Positions 43,294 through 52,705 are shown, numbered from the stretch's first letter. The stretch is 64,000 nt of DNA from Cellulomonas sp. WB94 (GCF_003115775.1 NZ_QEES01000002.1:248001-312000), one strand, 5' to 3'. The notes: generated from the letters alone by a model not told the origin. Translations and numbers: made by a program.

Positions 43294-43319
43294 GGGCCCG
43301 GTGCGCAAGCACCGGGCCC
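43294..43319. terminator. Strong terminator after bL37
   Basis: GGGCCCGGTGC (43294-43304) and GCACCGGGCCC (43309-43319) form a perfect 11-bp stem with a GCAA tetraloop, followed by TTCGTCGTCC. It ends the bL37 transcript and may also serve rsrA on the other strand, whose stop is 50 bp away. Confidence 0.85.
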
Positions 43320-43369
43320 TTCGTCGTCCCCCGGTCCCCTCGTCAGGGCCCCGGTCAGCCGACCTCTCG

Positions 43370-43684
43370 CTAGACCGTGCCGTCGCTCACGCGCAACGAC
43401 ACGAGCCGCTCGTGGATCCGCACCCTCAGCTCCGCCGGTGCCGCCTCCTGGCAGCTGCGGCGGACGATCTTCTTCACGACGGCCTCGACGTCGAACTCCT
43501 CGAGGCAGCCCGTGCACTCGGCCAGGTGCGCCCGCACCCGGTCGGCGTCCGGCGCGACGAGCTCGGAGTCGAGGTACTCGAACAACCTGTCGAGCGCCTC
43601 CGTGCACCCGACCCCGCAGTCGCCGTGCGCTCGCGGCGTCAGATTGAGGCTCGACGTGCTCTCGGGTTCCTCATGGGCGGTCAT
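43370..43684 (-). CDS. rsrA: Zinc-binding anti-sigma factor RsrA type
   Basis: This 104-residue protein binds and silences SigR until thiol oxidation releases zinc. The zinc motif HxxxCxxC is at H53, C57 and C60 ([10 protein letters not shown]); other cysteines are C23, C27 (DCGVGC) and one near 78 (RSCQEA). That set is typical of the mycothiol-system RsrA. It overlaps the sigma gene by 4 bases (ATGA), so they are coupled. In Streptomyces, disulfide formation in RsrA frees the sigma factor. The first 20 residues are low complexity. Confidence 0.9.
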   Translation of the reverse strand: MTAHEEPESTSSLNLTPRAHGDCGVGCTEALDRLFEYLDSELVAPDADRVRAHLAECTGCLEEFDVEAVVKKIVRRSCQEAAPAELRVRIHERLVSLRVSDGTV

Positions 43685-44307
43685 CGGGCGTCCTCCGGTG
43701 TCGAAGGTGCGGCCGCGACGAGTCCACGGCCGCGTGCGTAGTCCGACAGCAGGTCACGCAGCTGAGCGCGCCCGCGGTGGAGCCGGGACATCACCGTCCC
43801 GATGGGCGTCCCCATGATCTCGGCGATCTCCTTGTACGCGAACCCCTCGACGTCCGCGAGGTACACCGCGATCCGGAAGTCCTCCGGGATGCTCTGCAGA
43901 GCCTCCTTGACGTCCGAGTCGGGCAGGTGGTCGAGCGCCTCGGCCTCGGCCGACCGCAGCCCGGTGGACGTGTGTGACGCGGCACGCGCGATCTGCCAGT
44001 CCTCGACGTCCTCGGCCGCGGACTTCAGCGGCTCCCGCTGCTTCTTGCGGTAGGTGTTGATGAACGTGTTCGTCAGGATCCGGTACAGCCACGCCTTGAG
44101 GTTCGTGCCCGGTCGGTACTGGTGGAAGGCGGCGAACGCCTTGGTGAAGGTCTCCTGCACCAGGTCCTCGGCGTCGGCAGGGTTGCGGGTCATGCGCAGC
44201 GCAGCACCGTAGAGCTGGTCGAGGTAGACCAGCGCCTCTGTCTCGAACCGCTCGCTGCGTGCCGCGTCGTCCTCGGCGCCAGGCGCTCGGTCAGTGTCCT
44301 CGTTCAT
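43681..44307 (-). CDS. sigR: ECF sigma factor SigR/SigH
   Basis: This 208-residue sigma factor controls the thiol-oxidative stress response. Region 2 has [67 protein letters not shown]. Region 4 has [51 protein letters not shown]. The linker between them carries [25 protein letters not shown], found in the SigH/SigR group. ATG 44307 is the start of homology. The aroA, rsgA, sigR, rsrA neighbourhood is conserved in actinobacteria. No autoregulatory GGAAT-GTT promoter was identified by eye. Confidence 0.92.
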   Translation of the reverse strand: MNEDTDRAPGAEDDAARSERFETEALVYLDQLYGAALRMTRNPADAEDLVQETFTKAFAAFHQYRPGTNLKAWLYRILTNTFINTYRKKQREPLKSAAEDVEDWQIARAASHTSTGLRSAEAEALDHLPDSDVKEALQSIPEDFRIAVYLADVEGFAYKEIAEIMGTPIGTVMSRLHRGRAQLRDLLSDYARGRGLVAAAPSTPEDAR

Positions 44308-44525
44308 CGTCGTCGAGCCTAGCCCCGCAACCGCCGGGCGGCTCGACGCCGAGAGGCCCCCCCAGGGCGAGATCGGGTCGGTGAGGCCGGGCAGCGACCT
44401 GACGGTCGGGCGGGCGGCGAGTGCACAGCTCATGATGCGCACAACGCGGTGCGGTACCCGGCGATTCCCTGCCCCGCCGCCTGCGCCCCTCGGCAGACGC
44501 GTGGCGTGCGCGCTAGCGTGACGTC

Positions 44526-45059
44526 ATGACTGACTCGAGATACCTGCAGCTGCTCCGCGAGCAGATCGGCCACGAGTTCGACGCCCACCAGCAGTACGTC
44601 GCGATCGCCGTCTGGTTCGACGGTCAGGACCTGCCCCAGCTGGCCCGGCACTACTACCGGCAGGCCATCGAGGAGCGCAACCACGCGCTGATGATCGTGC
44701 GCTACCTGCTCGACCGAGGCCTGCAGGTCGAGATCCCGGCCGGCGGACCGGTGCGGAACGACTTCGCGTCGGTCCTCGACCCGATCTCCCTCGCGCTCGC
44801 GCAGGAGCAGCAGGTCACCGAGCAGATCGAGGCCATCTTCCGGGCCGCTCGCGAGGAGGGCGACGCCCTCGGCGAGCAGTTCCTCCTGTGGTTCCTCAAG
44901 GAGCAGGTCGAGGAGGTCGCGTCCGCCACGACGCTGCGCACCGTCGCGACACGCGCCGGCGACAACCTGTTCGACCTCGAGAACTACGTCGCACGCGAGC
45001 AGGTCGGCGACGGCGGCGAGTCCGCGGACGCACCTGCGGCGGCCGGCGGAGCACTCTGA
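44526..45059 (+). CDS. Ferritin
   Basis: This 177-residue protein stores iron as a ferroxidase shell. The diiron ligands are visible: E17 in IGHEFDAHQQYVA, E50 and H53 in AIEERNHALMIVRYLLD, E95 and the late EQVEEVASAT (about 131). The four-helix bundle is complete, and a short C-terminal Gly/Ala tail follows. This fits the non-heme ferritin (BfrB/Ftn) group; the heme-binding Met of bacterioferritin is not seen. It is divergent from sigR, with about 220 bp between, and may belong to the same oxidative-stress region. Confidence 0.9.
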   Translation: MTDSRYLQLLREQIGHEFDAHQQYVAIAVWFDGQDLPQLARHYYRQAIEERNHALMIVRYLLDRGLQVEIPAGGPVRNDFASVLDPISLALAQEQQVTEQIEAIFRAAREEGDALGEQFLLWFLKEQVEEVASATTLRTVATRAGDNLFDLENYVAREQVGDGGESADAPAAAGGAL

Positions 45060-45106
45060 GCTCGACCAGCGACCGCACCCGCCCCCGGCTGTCAAGGAGA
45101 TCCGCC

Positions 45107-45607
45107 ATGCTGCTCCGCCGCATCGCCCGCCCTCTGTTCGCTTCCTGGTTCGTGTCCGAGGGGTACGACGCGGCACGACGTCCCGACGCGCACGCGGTGC
45201 GCGCACGCGCCGCTGTGGAGAGCGTTGCCCGCCTGGTGCCGCGTGGGGCGCTCGGTGGCGCGCTCGACCCCTACCGCGCACCGACGACCGCCCAGGTCGC
45301 GGCACTGGTGCGCGCGCACGGCGCCGCCACGGCCGCAGCCGGCATGATGCTCGCGACCGGCAGGGCGCCCCGCACCGCTGCGCTCGCGCTCGCCGCACTG
45401 ACGGCGCCGCTGATCGTGGCGAACCTGCCGCTCCGCGAGCGCCCGGCGCTCGACAAGGAGGCGCGCCGCGACCGCCGAGACCGCCTGGTGCGCGCCGTCG
45501 CGTTCACCGGTGGGGCGCTGCTCGCCGGCGCCGACTACGAGGGTCGTCCCGGCGTGGCGTGGCGGGTCGCGAAGGCACGCGAGGAGCACGCGTCCGCAGC
45601 GCAGTGA
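45107..45607 (+). CDS. DoxX-like membrane protein
   Basis: This 166-residue protein starts at ATG 45107 with AAGGAGA (45094-45100). It has RRIARPLFASWFVSEGYDAARRPDAHA, the DoxX/SURF4 N-terminal pattern, and hydrophobic segments AATAAAGMMLATGRAPRTAALALAALTAPLIVANL and VRAVAFTGGALLAGADYEGRP. The family are small membrane proteins; some pair with superoxide dismutase and a thiosulfate-linked partner. The direct function is unknown. It follows the ferritin gene by 47 bp on the same strand. Confidence 0.8.
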   Translation: MLLRRIARPLFASWFVSEGYDAARRPDAHAVRARAAVESVARLVPRGALGGALDPYRAPTTAQVAALVRAHGAATAAAGMMLATGRAPRTAALALAALTAPLIVANLPLRERPALDKEARRDRRDRLVRAVAFTGGALLAGADYEGRPGVAWRVAKAREEHASAAQ

Positions 45608-45688
45608 CGCGGTGCGACGGATCGCCCGACGGGCCGCGGCCGGGCCGTTGCCCGTCGGTGCCGACCCGCGGGCCGATACCCTGACCCC

Positions 45689-47002
45689 ATGACGACGCCC
45701 GAGACTCTGGACACCGTCGGCCTCGACGAGGACGCGTGGGACGCACCGATCGCGCCCGGCCCGCTCGACGCCACCGTCGAGGTCCCCGGATCGAAGTCCC
45801 TCACCAACCGCTACCTCGTCCTCGCGGCTCTCGCCGACGCGCCCGGGCGGCTGCGCGGCGCGCTGCGCTCACGCGACACCCTGCTCATGGCGGATGCCCT
45901 CCGCGCGCTCGGCACCCGCATCGAGGATGCACCCGGCGGGGGCGACGACTGGGTGGTCACGCCGACGCCTCCCCGCGCACCCGCGACGATCAGCTGTGGG
46001 CTCGCCGGAACGGTGATGCGCTTCCTCCCCGCCGTCGCTGCCCTCGCGGACGGCGCCGTGCGGTTCGACGGCGATGCCGGAGCACGCGTGCGCCCCATGG
46101 GCCCGGTGCTCGACGCGTTGCGGATCCTCGACGTCCGCGTCGAGGAGCACGGCGAGCCCGGGCGTCTCCCCTTCACGGTGACCGGGCGCGGGTCAGTGCG
46201 CGGCGGTCAGATCGACGTGGACGCGTCCGGCTCGAGCCAGTTCGTCTCCGGCCTGCTGCTGGCGGCCGCGCGCTTCGAGCACGGGCTGACGCTGCGGCAC
46301 ATCGGGCCGACCCTGCCGAGCCTGCCGCACATCGCCATGACGGTGCAGCTGCTCCGGTCCGCCGGGGTCGAGATCGACGACTCGCGTCCCGCGATCTGGC
46401 ACGTCGCGCCGGGCCCCATCCGTGGACGTGACATCCGCGTCGAGCCCGACCTCTCCAACGCGGCACCGTTCCTGTGCGCCGCGCTCGTCGCCGGCGGAAC
46501 CGTGCGCGTGCCGGGCTGGCCCGGCGAGACCACGCAGCCCGGCGGGCTCCTGCCCGGCATCCTCGAGCGCATGGGCGCCACGACGGTGCTCGAGGGCGAC
46601 GTTCTCGCGGTGAGCGGCACGGGTGCGATCCACGGCATCGACCTCGACCTGCACGCCGCCGGCGAGCTCGCCCCCACCATCGCGGCCCTCGCCGCGCTCG
46701 GGGACTCCCCCACGCGACTGCGCGGCATCGCCCACCTGCGCGGTCACGAGACCGACCGTCTTGCGGCGCTCGCGGCCGAGATCACCCGCCTCGGCGGGCA
46801 GGCCGAGGAGACCACCGACGGACTGGTCATCACGCCGCGGCCGCTGCGGTCCGGCACCGTGCGCACCTACAAGGACCACCGGATGGCGACCGCCGGCGCA
46901 CTGATCGGGCTCGCGGTCCCCGGTGTCCGGGTCGAAGACGTCGCGACCACGGCCAAGACCATCCCCGACTTCGTCGGCCTGTGGTCCGGGATGCTCGCAT
47001 GA
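45689..47002 (+). CDS. aroA: 3-phosphoshikimate 1-carboxyvinyltransferase (EPSP synthase)
   Basis: This 437-residue enzyme joins shikimate 3-phosphate and phosphoenolpyruvate in the shikimate pathway. Motifs are [21 protein letters not shown] (Lys and Arg of the active site), [52 protein letters not shown], and a late DYKDHRMA-like [16 protein letters not shown]. The glycine-alanine loop reads GLAGT rather than the usual NAGTA, a difference from the common class I form. The start ATG 45689 has no strong ribosome-binding site. rsgA follows. Confidence 0.95.
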   Translation: MTTPETLDTVGLDEDAWDAPIAPGPLDATVEVPGSKSLTNRYLVLAALADAPGRLRGALRSRDTLLMADALRALGTRIEDAPGGGDDWVVTPTPPRAPATISCGLAGTVMRFLPAVAALADGAVRFDGDAGARVRPMGPVLDALRILDVRVEEHGEPGRLPFTVTGRGSVRGGQIDVDASGSSQFVSGLLLAAARFEHGLTLRHIGPTLPSLPHIAMTVQLLRSAGVEIDDSRPAIWHVAPGPIRGRDIRVEPDLSNAAPFLCAALVAGGTVRVPGWPGETTQPGGLLPGILERMGATTVLEGDVLAVSGTGAIHGIDLDLHAAGELAPTIAALAALGDSPTRLRGIAHLRGHETDRLAALAAEITRLGGQAEETTDGLVITPRPLRSGTVRTYKDHRMATAGALIGLAVPGVRVEDVATTAKTIPDFVGLWSGMLA

Positions 47003-47030
47003 CGCCCGCACACGGCGGGGGCTGCTGAGC

Positions 47031-48122
47031 GTGGCGCGCCGGGCCCTCGACGAGTCGGACGTCCGGATCCGACCGGGGCGCCGCGGGACACGGCCACGCA
47101 CGAAGACCCGCCCCGAGCACGCCGACTCCGAGGTCGGGTTCGTCACGGGCGTCGACCGCGGTCGCTACACCGTCCTCGTCGATGTCGGCGGGCCTGACGA
47201 GCGCAAGGCTATCGCGATGAAGGCCCGCGAGCTCGGTCGGGAACGGGTCGTGCCCGGCGACCGGGTCGACCTCGTCGGCGACACGTCCGGCGTCGACGGC
47301 TCGCTCTCCCGGATCGTGCGGATCCGCGAGCGCACCACGGTGCTGCGTCGCACCGCCGACGACTCCGACCCGATCGAGCGCGTCATCGTCGCCAACGCCG
47401 ACCAGCTCGTGATCGTCACGGCCCTCGCCGACCCCGAGCCCCGCACCCGCATGATCGACCGCTGCGTCGCTGCCGCCTACGACGCGCGCATGGACGCACT
47501 GCTCGCGCTGACGAAGGCCGACCTGGCGGATCCCGCCGAGCTCGTCGCGATGTACGAGCCGATCGGCGTGCGCGTCGTCATCACGAGCCGCGGGCCCGAC
47601 GGCATCATCGGCCTCGACGAGCTCCGCGGCGCGATCGCCGGGCGCACGTCGGTGCTCGTCGGTCACTCCGGGGTCGGGAAGTCGACGCTCGTCAACGCGC
47701 TCGTCCCCGGTGCGTACCGGGCGACCGGGGTGGTCAACGACACGACGGGGCGCGGTCGGCACACGTCGTCGTCGGCGGTCGCCCTGCGGGTCGTCGTGCC
47801 GGACAGCGCCACACCCACCTGGGTCATCGACACCCCCGGGGTGCGCTCGTTCGGCCTCGCCCACGTCGATCCCCAGCACCTCCTGGGCGCGTTCGCCGAT
47901 CTCGCCGAGGTCGCCGACGACTGCCCGCGCGGCTGCACGCACACGGCCGACGCCCCCGACTGCGTGCTCGACGCGTGGGTCGCGGGAGCCCCCGACGAGC
48001 CGGTGCGGCTCGCTCGCGCAGCCCGCGTGGAGTCCTTCCGGCGCCTCTTCGCGAGCCGGACGGGCGCCGTCGAGGCCGAGCCGACGGTCAGCTCGGCACC
48101 CGATGTCGCCAGTGCCGGCTGA
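47031..48122 (+). CDS. rsgA: Ribosome small subunit GTPase RsgA
   Basis: RsgA (363 residues) checks 30S ribosome assembly. It has an N-terminal OB fold (EVGFVTGVDRGRYTVLVDVGGPDERKAIAMKA) and a circularly permuted GTPase with order G4 (LALTKADL), G1 (VGHSGVGKSTLVNAL), G2 (TTGRGRHTSS) and G3 (VIDTPGVRSF). The C-terminal zinc site is CPRGCTHTADAPDC (C, C, H, C). GTG 47031 is chosen because the longer frame to 46923 lies in aroA and has no homology. It starts 28 bp after the aroA stop. Confidence 0.95.
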   Translation: MARRALDESDVRIRPGRRGTRPRTKTRPEHADSEVGFVTGVDRGRYTVLVDVGGPDERKAIAMKARELGRERVVPGDRVDLVGDTSGVDGSLSRIVRIRERTTVLRRTADDSDPIERVIVANADQLVIVTALADPEPRTRMIDRCVAAAYDARMDALLALTKADLADPAELVAMYEPIGVRVVITSRGPDGIIGLDELRGAIAGRTSVLVGHSGVGKSTLVNALVPGAYRATGVVNDTTGRGRHTSSSAVALRVVVPDSATPTWVIDTPGVRSFGLAHVDPQHLLGAFADLAEVADDCPRGCTHTADAPDCVLDAWVAGAPDEPVRLARAARVESFRRLFASRTGAVEAEPTVSSAPDVASAG

Positions 48123-48201
48123 TGCCGTACCTGCCGCCTCGCGTCGCCTCGGCCCGGTGGGTCGCCCTCGACCCCGACGCGGCGCCAGTACGGTGTCTCG
48201 C

Positions 48202-49002
48202 ATGACCCTGCGCCCCGGCTACGACGACGACCTGCGCCTCGCCCACGTCATGGCCGACCAGGTCGACTCCGTCACGATGGCCCGGTTCAAGGCTCAGGAC
48301 CTCCGCGTCGAGACCAAGCCGGACCTCACGCCTGTCACGGACGCCGACCGCACGGCCGAGGAGATCATCCGTGGCCAGCTCTCGCGCGCCCGTTCGCGGG
48401 ACGCCGTGCACGGCGAGGAGATGCCCGACACCGGGCACGGACCGCGCCGATGGGTCATCGACCCGATCGACGGCACCAAGAACTTCGTCCGCGGCGTCCC
48501 CGTGTGGGCGACGCTCATCGCGCTGCTCGACGGCGACGAGGTCGTCGTCGGGCTCGTGAGCGCGCCGGCGCTCGGCCGCCGGTGGTGGGCAGCCCAGGGT
48601 TCCGGGGCGTGGACCGGCAAGTCGCTGGCCGCCGCGTCGCGCCTCCAGGTGTCCGGTGTGAGCACCCTCAAGGACGCGTCGCTCTCGTACTCGAGCCTGA
48701 CCGGGTGGGAGGAGCGGGGGAAGCTCGACAACTTCCTCGAGCTCGGTCGTCAGGTGTGGCGCACACGCGCCTACGGTGACTTCTGGTCGCACGTCCTCGT
48801 CGCCGAGGGCGCAGTCGACCTGTCCGCCGAACCTGACCTCGCCCTGCACGACATGGCCGCGCTCGTCCCGATCGTCACCGAGGCAGGCGGCACGTTCACC
48901 TCGATCACCGGCGTGCCGGGACCCTTCGGCGGGTCGGCGCTGGTCTCCAACGGCCTGCTCCACGCTGCCGCGCTCGAGGTCCTCGACCCGATCGACGGCT
49001 GA
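48202..49002 (+). CDS. hisN: Histidinol-phosphatase, inositol monophosphatase family
   Basis: This 266-residue enzyme removes phosphate from histidinol phosphate in histidine biosynthesis. The metal-binding motifs are GEEMPDT (E), WVIDPIDGTKNFVRGVPVWATLIAL (DPxDGT) and a C-terminal EPDLALHDMAALVPIVTEAGG (WDxAA-like motif, here HDMAALVPIV). These fit the actinobacterial HisN group. The start ATG 48202 has no strong ribosome-binding site; the 79-bp gap from rsgA is small. It ends the aroA-rsgA-hisN string. Confidence 0.9.
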   Translation: MTLRPGYDDDLRLAHVMADQVDSVTMARFKAQDLRVETKPDLTPVTDADRTAEEIIRGQLSRARSRDAVHGEEMPDTGHGPRRWVIDPIDGTKNFVRGVPVWATLIALLDGDEVVVGLVSAPALGRRWWAAQGSGAWTGKSLAAASRLQVSGVSTLKDASLSYSSLTGWEERGKLDNFLELGRQVWRTRAYGDFWSHVLVAEGAVDLSAEPDLALHDMAALVPIVTEAGGTFTSITGVPGPFGGSALVSNGLLHAAALEVLDPIDG

Positions 49003-49006
49003 TCGT

Positions 49007-49053
49007 CGCGGCCGGTCGTCGCGAGCCTCTGCTCGGCGAACCCGACCGGCGCG
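49007..49053. terminator. Hairpin between convergent hisN and DUF6912 genes
   Basis: CGCGGCCGGTCG (49007-49018) pairs with CGACCGGCGCG (49043-49053), with one bulged base, across a 24-base loop. It lies directly after hisN and 27 bp after the minus-strand stop, so it could end both transcripts. Confidence 0.45.
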
Positions 49054-49079
49054 ATGCCCGTGAGCGCGAGAGCCCGTCG

Positions 49080-49595
49080 TCAGCGCGGGATCGCCGAGAG
49101 CTCCGTCGCGTCGTACCAGAGCAGGTCGAGGTCGTCGAGCCGCTCGACCGCACCGGAGTCCCCCGCGACGGCACGCTCGACGTCAGCCGACGCCGCCGGC
49201 TCGTCGACGTGCGCGCACACGATGTCGTCCCGCTTCACAGCGACCCGGAGCTGCGCCGCGCTCGGTGCCCGCTCGTCGTCGTCGACGGCCGTGAGGTCCG
49301 CCTCGGGGACGTCGACGGAGAGGACGAGCCGCAGACGCGGTGCGTCCGGGCGCCCGGCGAGCCGGAGAAGCACCTCGTCGGCGGCGGCGAGCAGGGCGAC
49401 GAACTCGAGACCCTCCTCGTCCTCATCCGGCAGGGCGGCCCGGAGCGCCGCCGTCACCGCGTGGACGATGCGCGGCTCGAACGACGCGACCGCACCGCCT
49501 GGTGCGCCGGACGGGACCGCGCCCGTCGCGTCGAGCTCGTCGAGGGTCGAGGGAAGGTAGATGCGCACGCGCCCAGTCTGCCGCTCGGCACTCAC
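49080..49595 (-). CDS. DUF6912 family protein
   Basis: This protein of about 171 residues has RIYLPSTLDELDATGAVPSGAP near its start, then ALRAALPDEDEEGLEFVALLAAADEVLLRLAG, RLVLSVDVPEADL and a late LDLLWYDATEL, the DUF6912 pattern. The family has no known function. The start may be GTG 49595, which overlaps the Ssd stop by 4 bases (GTGA), or GTG 49571, which fits the usual MRIYLP N-terminus. It is the last gene of a three-gene minus-strand group with SAF and Ssd proteins. Confidence 0.8.
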   Translation of the reverse strand: MSAERQTGRVRIYLPSTLDELDATGAVPSGAPGGAVASFEPRIVHAVTAALRAALPDEDEEGLEFVALLAAADEVLLRLAGRPDAPRLRLVLSVDVPEADLTAVDDDERAPSAAQLRVAVKRDDIVCAHVDEPAASADVERAVAGDSGAVERLDDLDLLWYDATELSAIPR

Positions 49596-50971
49596 GCCCC
49601 CGCCAGGCGCGCCGCATCCCGGGGCTCGCTGAGAGCGGCCGGCTCGCGGGACCGGCGCGCCGGGCGCGCGACGCTCGACCGGCTCGGCCGGTCGCCGAGC
49701 CGCAGCGCCAGTGCGGCGATCGCGCGGCGAGCCGGCGAGGTCGGCGCGAGCTCATGGAGCAGCCGCGCCTCGAGCAGCGCAGCATCGAGCGCCGGCCGAT
49801 CCTCGGGGACGAGCTGCGGAGCACTCACTCCGGCGTAGCGATCCAGCGCCGCCGTGATGGCCTCACCTGGCCGAGGGCCGGCCACCGACGCCCGCACCTG
49901 GTTGACCACGACCGTCGTACGTCCGACGAGCCCCAGCTGGGCGAGGTCGCCGAGCGCACGCACCAGGCGCTGGATCCCGAGCGGGTCCCCGGCCCCCACG
50001 ACCACCACCTCGTCGGCGTCACCGAGCGCGGACAACGTCGCGGCGTTGCGGCGCGGGGCGCGCGTGTCGTAGCTCAGAACCTCGTCCTGCTCGATGCAGA
50101 AGCCGCAGTCGATCACGGTCCAGGCAGCGAGGGTCCGGGCCACGGTCCACACCACGTCGAGCGCAGCCGACGGCAGCTCCGGCCACCGGTCGGCACGCGA
50201 GATCCCGGACAGCACGCGCAGGTCCGGCGAGATGAGCGGAGACAGTCGCGCGAGCAGCTCCGTGTCGAGACCACCCTGACCAGCGGCTCGAGCCGCCGCG
50301 GCCAGCCCGGGCGCCTCATCGAGCAGACCGACCGCCTGAGCGATCGTGCCGCCGTAGGTGTCGGCGTCGACGAGCAGCGTATGACCGCCGAGGAGGGCCA
50401 GCTCAGCCGCGAGGTTGACTGCGACAGTCGTCCGGCCAGGAGCTCCCGTGGGACCCCACACCGCCACGACCCGGCCGAGCTGGGTGCGCCGTGGCGGGTC
50501 CCCGAGGTGATCGACGCCGGCGGCGTCGTGGGGCGGGTCGAAGCGCGGGCCACGGGCGTGCCCGTCGGTCGGCGTCGCACCGGGTTGCCCCACGTCGTCG
50601 GCCGTTCGCCCCAGCACCTCGACGACGTCACGGACGAGCGCGGCCGCCCCGGCTGCGTCGTCGGGCGTGTCGACGACGAGATCGGCGCCCAGCGCAGTGA
50701 TCCGCTCGCTCAACCAGGGAGCCCCTGCCTCGCCGAGCCCGACGAGCCGGACGCCCGAACGGTGGAGAGCCGCGACCGCGTCCCGGTCGAGCATCGGCAG
50801 GTCCACCGACACGACAGCGATGCGCCCGAGCCCGGCCTCTGCGGCAGCCAACAGCTCAGCCAGGTCGGCGCACCGCCTCGTGACCGTCAGCCGGCCGCCT
50901 GTGCCGTCGACCGCCTGCACGATCACAGCCTCGGCCGATCCCCGCACCGCGCACAGCACCCCGACCGTCAT
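49592..50971 (-). CDS. Septum-site/pilus-localisation ATPase (Ssd/CpaE type)
   Basis: This 459-residue protein has an N-terminal receiver-like region (residues about 1-120), a linker, and a MinD/ParA ATPase domain. The deviant Walker A is VVAVWGPTGAPGRTTVAVNLAAELALLGG, with the TT and R replacing the usual GKT pattern. The DADTYGG and VIDCGFC segments are the second and third motifs. This deviant form is what Ssd and the CpaE-like proteins of Flp pili show. It likely sits with the SAF protein (50975) upstream, 3 bases away. The two might position a pilus or septum; the Tad locus is 20 kb away. Confidence 0.8.
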   Translation of the reverse strand: MTVGVLCAVRGSAEAVIVQAVDGTGGRLTVTRRCADLAELLAAAEAGLGRIAVVSVDLPMLDRDAVAALHRSGVRLVGLGEAGAPWLSERITALGADLVVDTPDDAAGAAALVRDVVEVLGRTADDVGQPGATPTDGHARGPRFDPPHDAAGVDHLGDPPRRTQLGRVVAVWGPTGAPGRTTVAVNLAAELALLGGHTLLVDADTYGGTIAQAVGLLDEAPGLAAAARAAGQGGLDTELLARLSPLISPDLRVLSGISRADRWPELPSAALDVVWTVARTLAAWTVIDCGFCIEQDEVLSYDTRAPRRNAATLSALGDADEVVVVGAGDPLGIQRLVRALGDLAQLGLVGRTTVVVNQVRASVAGPRPGEAITAALDRYAGVSAPQLVPEDRPALDAALLEARLLHELAPTSPARRAIAALALRLGDRPSRSSVARPARRSREPAALSEPRDAARLAGA

Positions 50972-50974
50972 CGC

Positions 50975-51646
50975 CTAGCTCCCCGACCCCGGGACATGCA
51001 CGAGCTGCACTTCCCCCTCACCCGCGACCGCCGCCAGCACCGTCGGCAGGATCGCGGTCGGGACCAGCACGTAGACGACGGTCGAACCGCCTGTCACGAA
51101 GGCGCCGTCCGGGCGCTTCACCTGAGCGACGGTCAGGGCGGGGGCCAGCTCGCGAGGCAGCACAGCGGCCTCGTTACCGCCTGCGGACCGGGTGGCTGCC
51201 GGAACGTCCCACAGGTCCACGAGCGAGCCCGCGACCAGGTCCGCCGACGGCGCCACCGTCACGGCGATCGCCACGGGACGCACGTCAAGGTCGGCTGCCG
51301 ACCCGAGCGCGGCACGGGGCACGAGCTCCCCGGGAGCCACGACACGCAACGCGACCGCGTCCAGCGGCACGCCGTCGGCCACCGTGACGTAGCGCTCGAC
51401 GTCGACGTCGACGAGCCTCACCTGTGCCACGCCGAGCCCGCTCGCCTCGACGGCCGACCCCGGGGTGAGGGCGTCGCGGGCCACGTAGACCTGCGTCGTC
51501 CGTTCGGCTCCCTGCACCACCCATGAGCCGAGCGCGACCGATCCGGCGACCATCGCGACCCCTGCCAGCAGGCGCGGGTCGCGCCAGCCAGGGCGTCGCA
51601 ACCGGTTCGCCACCGGTGTCGGCAGGTCCAGGACCGTCGTGTCCAT
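50975..51646 (-). CDS. SAF domain membrane protein (CpaB/RcpC-like)
   Basis: This 223-residue protein has a membrane segment near the N-terminus (LLAGVAMVAGSVALGSWVV, about residues 27-45) and a SAF domain (VYVARDALTPGSAVEASGLGVAQVRLVDVDVERYVT and GVPLDAVALRVVAPGELVPRAALG, about residues 53-115). A second part has VTVAPSADLVAGSLVDLWDVPA. The size and layout match CpaB/RcpC, the secretin-associated protein of Tad systems, but single-membrane SAF proteins also occur in other roles. A DNA-binding gene is divergent, about 120 bp away. Confidence 0.82.
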   Translation of the reverse strand: MDTTVLDLPTPVANRLRRPGWRDPRLLAGVAMVAGSVALGSWVVQGAERTTQVYVARDALTPGSAVEASGLGVAQVRLVDVDVERYVTVADGVPLDAVALRVVAPGELVPRAALGSAADLDVRPVAIAVTVAPSADLVAGSLVDLWDVPAATRSAGGNEAAVLPRELAPALTVAQVKRPDGAFVTGGSTVVYVLVPTAILPTVLAAVAGEGEVQLVHVPGSGS

Positions 51647-51765
51647 CTGTTCCTCTGTTCCGCTCGTCCACGCGCGAGGGCACCATCATGCCGACGATTC
51701 CGACATCTCGGGCACAGCCTTGTGGACAACCGGACCTCCGTGCGCGCCCGTGCCACACTTCGGTC

Positions 51766-52020
51766 ATGGCTTCTCGGTTCCTCACGCTCGCCGACGTGAT
51801 GGAGGTGCTGAACATCTCCGCACCTCAGGCCTACGCCCTCGTCCGCTCGGGTGAGCTCCCCGCGATCCAGATCGGCGGGCGCCTCCAGTGGCGCATCGAG
51901 GCGACGGAGCTCGAGAACTACATCCAGCGGATGTACCAGCAGACCCGCGCGCGGATCGAGACGGACCACGACACCTCGCCCGGTCCGGGCGCACACGTGG
52001 ACGGGCTGCTCGTCGACTGA
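51766..52020 (+). CDS. BldC/excisionase-type HTH regulator
   Basis: This 84-residue protein has a MerR-type winged helix: SRFLTLADVMEVLNISAPQAYALVRSGELPAIQIGGRLQWRIEATELENYIQRMYQQT. The length and the FLTLADVMEVLNIS start match the small BldC-like family of actinomycetes. BldC controls development genes in Streptomyces; in non-sporulating relatives the role is not known. The tail after residue 65 is low in complexity. It is divergent from the SAF gene, 120 bp away, and may control that operon. Confidence 0.85.
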   Translation: MASRFLTLADVMEVLNISAPQAYALVRSGELPAIQIGGRLQWRIEATELENYIQRMYQQTRARIETDHDTSPGPGAHVDGLLVD

Positions 52021-52030
52021 CGCCCGAGGC

Positions 52031-52558
52031 TCAGCTCGATCGAACGACGAGGATGGCCGCGAACGGCACAGCCCACAGCTCGCCGTCGCGCGACTCGACA
52101 TGACCGGCCGCGAGGTCGAGGTGGTCGGCGCCGACCCGCTCGACCCGTCCGGCGAGCTCGCCGCCGTCGGTCACGACCTGCACGACGACCCGGTCGCGCG
52201 CGAGCGCACGCAGGGCATGGCCGAGCGTCAGGCGTCGCTCGACGACCCCGCCCGCACCCGCGGAGTGCCGGGGCAGGCCGCGGACCGCAGTGATGGCACC
52301 GAGCGGGACGAGTGAGCTCCGGCCCTGCACATCGAGCAGGATCCACTGCGTGGCTGCGTCCCGGAGGACGCCACTGACCTGCTCGCCACCGTGGGTGCGC
52401 ACGGTCAGCTGGGCCCCGTGCGCTGCCCGGAACCGGTCGGCCACGGCGACGGTCGCTCGCTCCGCGCGGGTCAGCTCCACGACCTCGGCGGCGAGGTCGG
52501 CGGTCCGGGCCGCATCGAGCTGCGCCTCCATGTCGGCGAACAGGGCCTCCCAGCGCAT
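52031..52558 (-). CDS. Hypothetical protein with Sm-like C-terminal half
   Basis: This 175-residue protein starts at ATG 52558 (MRWEALFADMEAQLDAARTADL), a start seen in many actinobacterial homologues sometimes labelled Fis family. The N-terminal helix is followed by a strand-rich part: LTVRTHGGEQVSGVLRDAATQWILLDVQGRSSLVPLGAITAVRGL and VVVQVVTDGGELAGRVERVGADHLDLAAGH. Two such units recall Sm-like folds. No catalytic residues stand out. The gene is convergent with the BldC-like gene, 10 bp apart. Confidence 0.7.
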   Translation of the reverse strand: MRWEALFADMEAQLDAARTADLAAEVVELTRAERATVAVADRFRAAHGAQLTVRTHGGEQVSGVLRDAATQWILLDVQGRSSLVPLGAITAVRGLPRHSAGAGGVVERRLTLGHALRALARDRVVVQVVTDGGELAGRVERVGADHLDLAAGHVESRDGELWAVPFAAILVVRSS

Positions 52559-52705
52559 GCGCTCACGGTAGGGCACCCCGGTCAATCGCATGTCGGAGAT
52601 GTCCGATTGTGGACACCCTCTAGACGCCGCCCGGTTGATGCACTACACCTAGTCGCACCAGGCATCATCAAACGACATCAAATGCGATGAACGACGGAGG
52701 CGGCC

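Noticed and set aside
47710-48201. Upstream extension of hisN into rsgA
   Set aside because: The extension is in a frame rich in Pro and Arg that overlaps rsgA; homology starts at ATG 48202.
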